Assembly (NCBI GenBank): GCA_900074885.1
Contig: FJUW01000042.1
Span: 276,015 to 340,014 of the forward strand
Direction of reading: 5' to 3'
DNA: 64,000 nt
Source: Rhynchosporium graminicola
Lineage: Eukaryota > Ascomycota > Leotiomycetes > Helotiales > Ploettnerulaceae
The translations under genes were made by a program, and so were the position numbers. The notes below the pieces were generated by a model. That model did not search any database. It was not told the DNA's origin and was given only the letters and a program-made list of their open reading frames with translations. Shown piece after piece: positions 59,284-64,000 of this stretch; within the stretch, counting starts at the first letter, position 1; every line of letters starts with the position of its first letter.

Positions 59284-61072
59284 GGCAATCACTTAAAAGT
59301 CACGATCACTCGCGTCACCCTACATAAATAACGCGTGCCGAACCTTGATTGAGGCGACTTGATTATTCTACTATCAAGAGCTTTCCTTCTTCCTAATCCG
59401 TACACATCTCGAACCGCGTAAGGACGAGAAGCAATGGCTCTCCCAATTCATGCTTCTGGTTTCGGTACTCTCGCTGTACTTGAAGCTAATAGCATACTTT
59501 CGAACATCCTGAGCCTCATATACAACCCTTTGAAGTCAGTTGACTTATCAAAATTCACACGCAATATTCGAGTGGTCCTCACACCAGTCCTCGATATCAA
59601 TGTCATGCAAGTGTCTCATAACATGACTAGTGCTAGCACTCAGGTATACAAAGCCTTTCCTTATGCAAGCATAGCCAGACAACTAACATAGAATCAGGCC
59701 TTAGCAAGAGTAATCAGCGTTGATGGTGGTATAATTTGCAATCTGGGTCGAAAACGTTACATTAGCATGGTAAATAAGATCATATACAAAATGTGCTTCA
59801 ATACTGACTACCTTTAGTCTGGGTTCTATCGACTGGAGCCGATTCACTGAAGTCAAGTTTGAATACCCACGCCTCCAGGCCCTAGTCGTACCAAAGCTAT
59901 TCCCAACCGTCCCAGGCGGCACATGCGGCACATACTTCCTCTCCAAAAGCTCTCATTCCATCATCAAGATATCCTACAATGCCAATCTTCGAGCTATTCT
60001 GGGACACCTTCTTCCTGACAATCAACGTCATGACTACCGCCGAGTACCGATCTGCGATTCGAGACCTTTGACCAGACGCCTTTTATCCACGACCCTGCAT
60101 CAACAAAATTGCTCGTGGATGTACCTGCTCGCACACCAAGCTATGCCCCACCCGAGTTCAGACAGGTATCTCGGGATCCGTCCACAACTATCTGTCTCCA
60201 ACCCCATGCCTTCAAAGCTTGGATGTTTACACAGTACCTGCCCTCACGGCTTGGGAGTCTGGCTGCATCACCCATATTGTTTACGGACTTCCCTGCGGAC
60301 CCGTCGAACTCTAAGCTTATTTGTAGATCTATTGGCTGGGATTAGGAGATTTGGGGACTGGGGAATTTGGTTATGGTGTTTGGCTTGCTTTCGATGATAC
60401 CCAGAATTACTTGTACTTGATGATTATGAATTGATATTGTGGTGACCAAAAAATTCTTTCTCTTTTGAGCTCGTGCTTGACCCCAAATAACGTGCCTTTC
60501 TTTCCAACCATTCAAGACTTTGTGGACCTTGGTATCGCCTTCTCTCTGACCTTGTCAGTTCCTCAATACCCTGGTTACTAATTCATCTTCCACTTATGTT
60601 TTCTAAACCCTAGAATCTAGTGCTTAGCTCATTCTCGAATCAAAATCAATCATCTTTCGCGTCGAATTCGTACGAGATCCGCGTCAATATTTGACAGTTT
60701 ACTCTTACACACAACACATTGCGTTCTCTCATACTTACCATATTAACCTGTCGAGCTTCATGAAGAAAATCTACATCTTCACATCACCACTATTATACTC
60801 TGTTCTAATAATTGGCAAGTAATGGAAAAGGTCGGAATGTGAAACTTGACCATACGGGACATGATTTCCTCCAATAGGCTCGTCCTTGAAGCATTCGTTG
60901 CAGCTTACAGAACTAGAGCCTATTTGAGTGACCAGATCAAGCGATAGATCATGTGAAATGATTCTGAACTGAATCAGAATTGACACTGAATCTGGAAAAA
61001 AATGCTGTCTTTTTGAATTCTTATAAAGGAGAAATCTCCGTTCTTATCTTACAGCAACAACTCAGGCCTGAA
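59284..61072. other. Intergenic region with a possible broken gene
   Basis: The stretch 59434-60345 is listed separately as a possible relic. From 60400 to 61070 I see nothing coding; it is AT-rich, with the 3' flank of the carrier gene. Confidence 0.4.
59434..60345 (+). pseudogene. Possible broken or unresolved multi-exon gene, unassigned
   Basis: An ATG frame starts ALPIHASGFGTLAVLEANSI and runs about 70 codons. Coding-like pieces follow in different frames: RFTEVKFEYPRLQALVVP near 59830-59890, MPIFELFWDTFFLTINVMTT from 59980, and FDQTPFIHDPASTKLLVDVP from about 60066 to a stop near 60345. One or two introns join the early parts, but the change near 60060 needs a frameshift. I do not recognise the family. 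It could be a decayed gene or a real gene with introns I failed to place. Confidence 0.35.
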
Positions 61073-62360
61073 TCATCTTCCAACAATAGGATTCAAGATT
61101 TTCGCAACGGCTTCCGCAGTCGTGAAGAGGATGCCTAATTTTTTACCATCAGCAAGCAACCTCGTCGCGCGGTTCAACAGCGAGAACATTCAAACATCTA
61201 TTACAGGCGAAAGGAAGCGGATTTTTCTATCAGGGCTGGTTTAACTCACCTCCACTAAACACTGTCCTGCTCAACCTCATTACTGTTCCTTTCCAGTACC
61301 CTCGTATTCCAGACTCGTGATAAACTCCGGTGATGGCTTGCAATGTTGTCGTCACTTTTGCACTCTGGCTCCTGTTTAATGCTTAGCCATTTACTCGTCC
61401 AACTTCATCCAATATTCCTGCTCCTTTTTACAGATTCTCCTTGTTCTCGGTTTTTCTGATCAACTCCTTCTAGCGTTCCTCATCATCCCACATATCTTCT
61501 CGCCACTCACATCTCACCAAAATTCAAGTCCCCCATATGGAAACCTCTTACAGAAGTACTCGGTCCCGAATCCAAAGAAAAAGAAATCCCACTAACCTCG
61601 TCTTAATAGTATCAAACGGCATAGTCCCCAACGTAGTCACAACCCCCGCGAATGCGCCATTCGCAAAATTCACCGCCGGCCCCTGCTGCACTCCCCTCTT
61701 AACCTCAAAATCCTTAACAATATTATAACTGCCCATCCGAAATCCCGTAGCACTAGCCTGCTTCAACGTCGTCCCCACCAAACCCCTATAAAGTCCTCTC
61801 ACACCATCCTCATTGAGAATAACCTTGATAGCATTCATAGTCCCCGTGTACTGTTGTGCGGATCCCACACGTGCGTCGTCGATTAAAGCGGTTTTGATGC
61901 GTTCCGTAGGCGTGACCGCACACACAGAAGCAATAACCCCCGCCGCCATACCAGCAAGCATATTTTGGCTCGGTGTAAGCACCGAGTCCGGTGAAGTGCG
62001 GAAATAATTTTTCACACTATCAAACGACAGAAACCTAACAGCATCTTTACCTACACTGCCAATGACCATAACAGTACATCCTTTATACAGCGCTCGTATT
62101 CCTCCCTCGTTCTTGTAAATCTGTGCTATCAAGAGATAGGGATTCCTCGAAACCTGGGTTATGGGAGTGCTTTTGCTGAGGGTTGAGGATGCTGCTATTT
62201 TGGGAGATGTTTTACTTGTAATGGTGTTGAGGGTGGGAAGTTGACCTAGCTGCGCCCGAGTTTTGGCGAACTCGAATGGGTAAGTCAAGAAGCCTTCTAC
62301 GCCGCCAGCTATGCCGCCCGAGACGATGGACACTATTGGCGGTGTGTCCGAAGGCGACAT
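61073..62360 (-). CDS. CTP1: Mitochondrial tricarboxylate (citrate) carrier, Ctp1-like
   Basis: I join three exons: complement of 61073-61134, 61250-61371 and 61597-62360, 315 residues. Three mitochondrial-carrier repeats are visible: YPFEFAKTRAQLGQ, the PTERIKTALIDDAR block that marks citrate carriers, and MPFDTIKTRSQSAKV formed across an intron. Each repeat ends in a G-x-x-x-x-Y/W-x-G-like segment (GIRALYKG, GVRGLYRG, GIRGYWKG). The last exon adds GILFTTAEAVAKILNP. The carrier exchanges mitochondrial citrate for malate and supplies cytosolic acetyl-CoA. The 764-nt first exon alone stops short of the third repeat, so the two small 3' exons are essential and restore full family length. Confidence 0.93.
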
Positions 62361-62966
62361 GTTGAGGCTCAGCCTTATGATTTGGAATATGAGATATGAT
62401 TATGCGAAGGGAACGTAAGTTGGTCTCACGTTTCTGATAGAAGGAAGCACAGAATTTGATTCTTGGATGACGTAGAATTCCACTATTTACGAAGTCGGCT
62501 TGGCGTCAGGGGGTTTAGCCGAAGTTAGGTAAACCAATCCTGGGGGGCTCCTTTGTGGAAGCGGATCCTGGAAACAAATGAGGATATCGTGCTTCTTTGG
62601 TTTGTCTATTCAGAGTTGTTGTTTATACGCAACGATCGATTTGGTTCTCATATCTAGATATTCAATCCCGGAAACCTACTTCACTGAAGAGGGCACTTAG
62701 CTACAGCAAAGCGCAGATCCGGACGAATGGATATCATGCTTCTCGTAGGTTTAAACATGCGAAACAGACTCATAAAATCGCAGACATAAGCAGAGCTTCG
62801 TCACTCATAAGTGCAATCTGAGGAAACGTAGGGCCACTGGGCGCCCACCCTCCCATCCGCATTCCAGTCAAAAGTAACCCCAATTTCCACTCGCTCGCCT
62901 GACCCAACACATTATTTGGGGTCCCAGATATATTAAACCCACTCAGAAACCGGCCAGCAACACTCC
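62361..62966. other. Intergenic region between two carrier genes
   Basis: It contains the promoter of the Ctp1-like gene and the 3' flank of the peroxisomal carrier gene. Two loosely similar segments around 62560-62600 and 62705-62750 (both with GGATAT-C-TGCTTCT) may be a weak direct repeat. Confidence 0.4.
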
Positions 62967-64000
62967 CTAATCATTCTTCTTGATCGCCTTGACTTCAGAA
63001 CTCTTCAGAGCATGTCCTGCCTCCTCAATCTTCCCACCCAACTGCTCTTGGGCATTACCAAGCAAATTCCCCGCCTGCTTTGCCGAGAAATCCGTCGCAT
63101 TCCTCGCAACTTCAGTAGTATTATTGGCCATAACACCAAAACTCTCCGTCGTGATACCCACCCTCTCAGCAACATTTTCATATCCCTCCTTCAAAATATC
63201 ACCTCCCTTCTCACCTGCATTCTTGACATACTGACCCGCATCCTGGACAGCATTACCAGCCTGCTTAGCTAGTTCCGTAGGACTAGGGTATTTGTTGAGT
63301 GCTTTGAGGATCATGTAATAAGTCGATATGATCAGTTTGTGGATCTGCTCTTTGATGATCATAGTCGTGCCATGAGAGAGAAAACCTTTGAAGATTTCAC
63401 CCCAGACACCTTCGTAGAGAGCTGAAGCGCCTTCGGTTCGATAGATTCGTATAATGGTGGCGAAAACAGTACTGTCCTTAGCAAGTCTCTTGGCATCTTG
63501 ACCGGCTGTTTCGGCATCAGATCTGTCCCGGCTCTTGCCGCTCTTCTCGACTTCTTCCACTACTATCTTTGCATCGTCTTCATCGACTGGTGGTTTGGAT
63601 GATGTTTGAGCTCGGGTTTTAGCGAGTGCAAATGGGTATGTGATAGCAGAGGCAATGGCTTTGGAGAAGGCCGCCATCAGGAAAGTGATTCTGGCTCCTG
63701 GGTCATCGCGTCGATAACGGGGAAGGAGTGTACGTTTGAATGTTTCGTAAAGAAAGAAGGTAATGCTAGGGTTGAGTGTAAGGACAAGTGAAGCAGAGTA
63801 TCCAGACCAAAACCCCTGAAGGCCTTTTTCAGAACGGATCTGTGATGCTATATCGGAAACCGTGGGTTGGCGACTGTACGATGAGGATCGTGCTGCTATC
63901 ATCGATGCCGTCTGTTTTCGAGTGACAATGTTGGAGATTGGAGTTGTGAATAACTTGGACAGAGCTCCAGCAAAAGCACCAACCCCCAACTCATCGAGTG
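62967..64000 (-). CDS. Peroxisomal carrier, PMP47/ANT1-like (5' end outside window)
   Basis: The frame is open to the window edge, so the N terminus is missing; at least 344 residues are present. Carrier features are GAFAGALSKLFTTPISNIVT, then RKQTASM, GFWSGYSASLVLTLNPSITF, YETFKRTLLP, ITYPFALAKTRAQ and SALYEGVWGEIFKGFLSHGT. The NPSITFFLYE block is typical of PMP47 and peroxisomal ATP carriers, which bring ATP into peroxisomes for fatty-acid activation. A charged insert of about 45 residues follows the second repeat. The C terminus has a long tail of about 105 residues rich in Ala, Gly, Lys and Glu (AKQAGNAVQDAGQYVKNAGE and on) that looks like an amphipathic helix and is absent from typical carriers. 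Confidence 0.88.
   Translation of the reverse strand, partial: LDELGVGAFAGALSKLFTTPISNIVTRKQTASMIAARSSSYSRQPTVSDIASQIRSEKGLQGFWSGYSASLVLTLNPSITFFLYETFKRTLLPRYRRDDPGARITFLMAAFSKAIASAITYPFALAKTRAQTSSKPPVDEDDAKIVVEEVEKSGKSRDRSDAETAGQDAKRLAKDSTVFATIIRIYRTEGASALYEGVWGEIFKGFLSHGTTMIIKEQIHKLIISTYYMILKALNKYPSPTELAKQAGNAVQDAGQYVKNAGEKGGDILKEGYENVAERVGITTESFGVMANNTTEVARNATDFSAKQAGNLLGNAQEQLGGKIEEAGHALKSSEVKAIKKND

Overview
This window is nuclear DNA from a filamentous ascomycete (Pezizomycotina). The evidence is short GT..AG introns of about 45-100 bases with CTAAC-like branch sites, a HET-domain allorecognition gene, a fungal-rhodopsin/PTH11-type membrane protein, a cutinase, a DUF4360 secreted protein and long repeat-rich intergenic stretches. 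The set of secreted plant-polymer proteins would fit a leotiomycete or similar plant-associated or saprotrophic fungus, but that placement is inference. There is no operon structure. I saw no rRNA, no tRNA with a recognisable B box, no CRISPR array and no intact transposon.

Layout. 1-6 kb: a HET-domain gene and a seven-helix membrane protein, both on the minus strand. 7.8-9.1 kb: a secreted alpha/beta hydrolase. 12-14.1 kb: a concentrative nucleoside transporter, flanked by several kb of tandem-repeat-rich DNA up to 18.3 kb. 18.3-25 kb: an acyltransferase (HHxxxDG), a beta-propeller protein and an F-box protein. 27.2-35.6 kb: one very large minus-strand gene, rebuilt here as 12 exons encoding about 2,403 residues. 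It joins an SF1 (UPF1/ZNFX1-like) helicase, a Cys/His zinc-binding segment, a coiled coil and three CbbX/SpoVK-type AAA+ ATPases. It is divergent from an RGG-rich conserved fungal gene at 36.1-37.6 kb. 38.7-43 kb: a DUF4360 secreted protein and a secreted TIM-barrel glycosidase-like protein. 44.8-45.9 kb: a broken family-8 glycosyltransferase. 47.5 kb: a perfect 44-nt inverted repeat in gene-free DNA. 48.3-64 kb: a gene-dense part with a cutinase, a lysophosphatidic acid acyltransferase and Pdx2 (glutaminase of vitamin B6 synthesis) sharing a 345-bp promoter region, a CBM1-like secreted protein, tafazzin, a NOSIP-type RING protein, a Ctp1-type mitochondrial carrier and a peroxisomal PMP47/ANT1-type carrier cut by the window edge.

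Functional links. The lysophosphatidate acyltransferase and tafazzin both act on phospholipids (phosphatidic acid synthesis and cardiolipin remodelling). The cutinase, CBM1-like protein, TIM-barrel protein, DUF4360 protein and alpha/beta hydrolase form an extracellular set. The giant helicase-AAA gene is the most unusual locus. Exon joins were worked out by hand from splice signals, phase and family motifs, and each join given preserves the reading frame.
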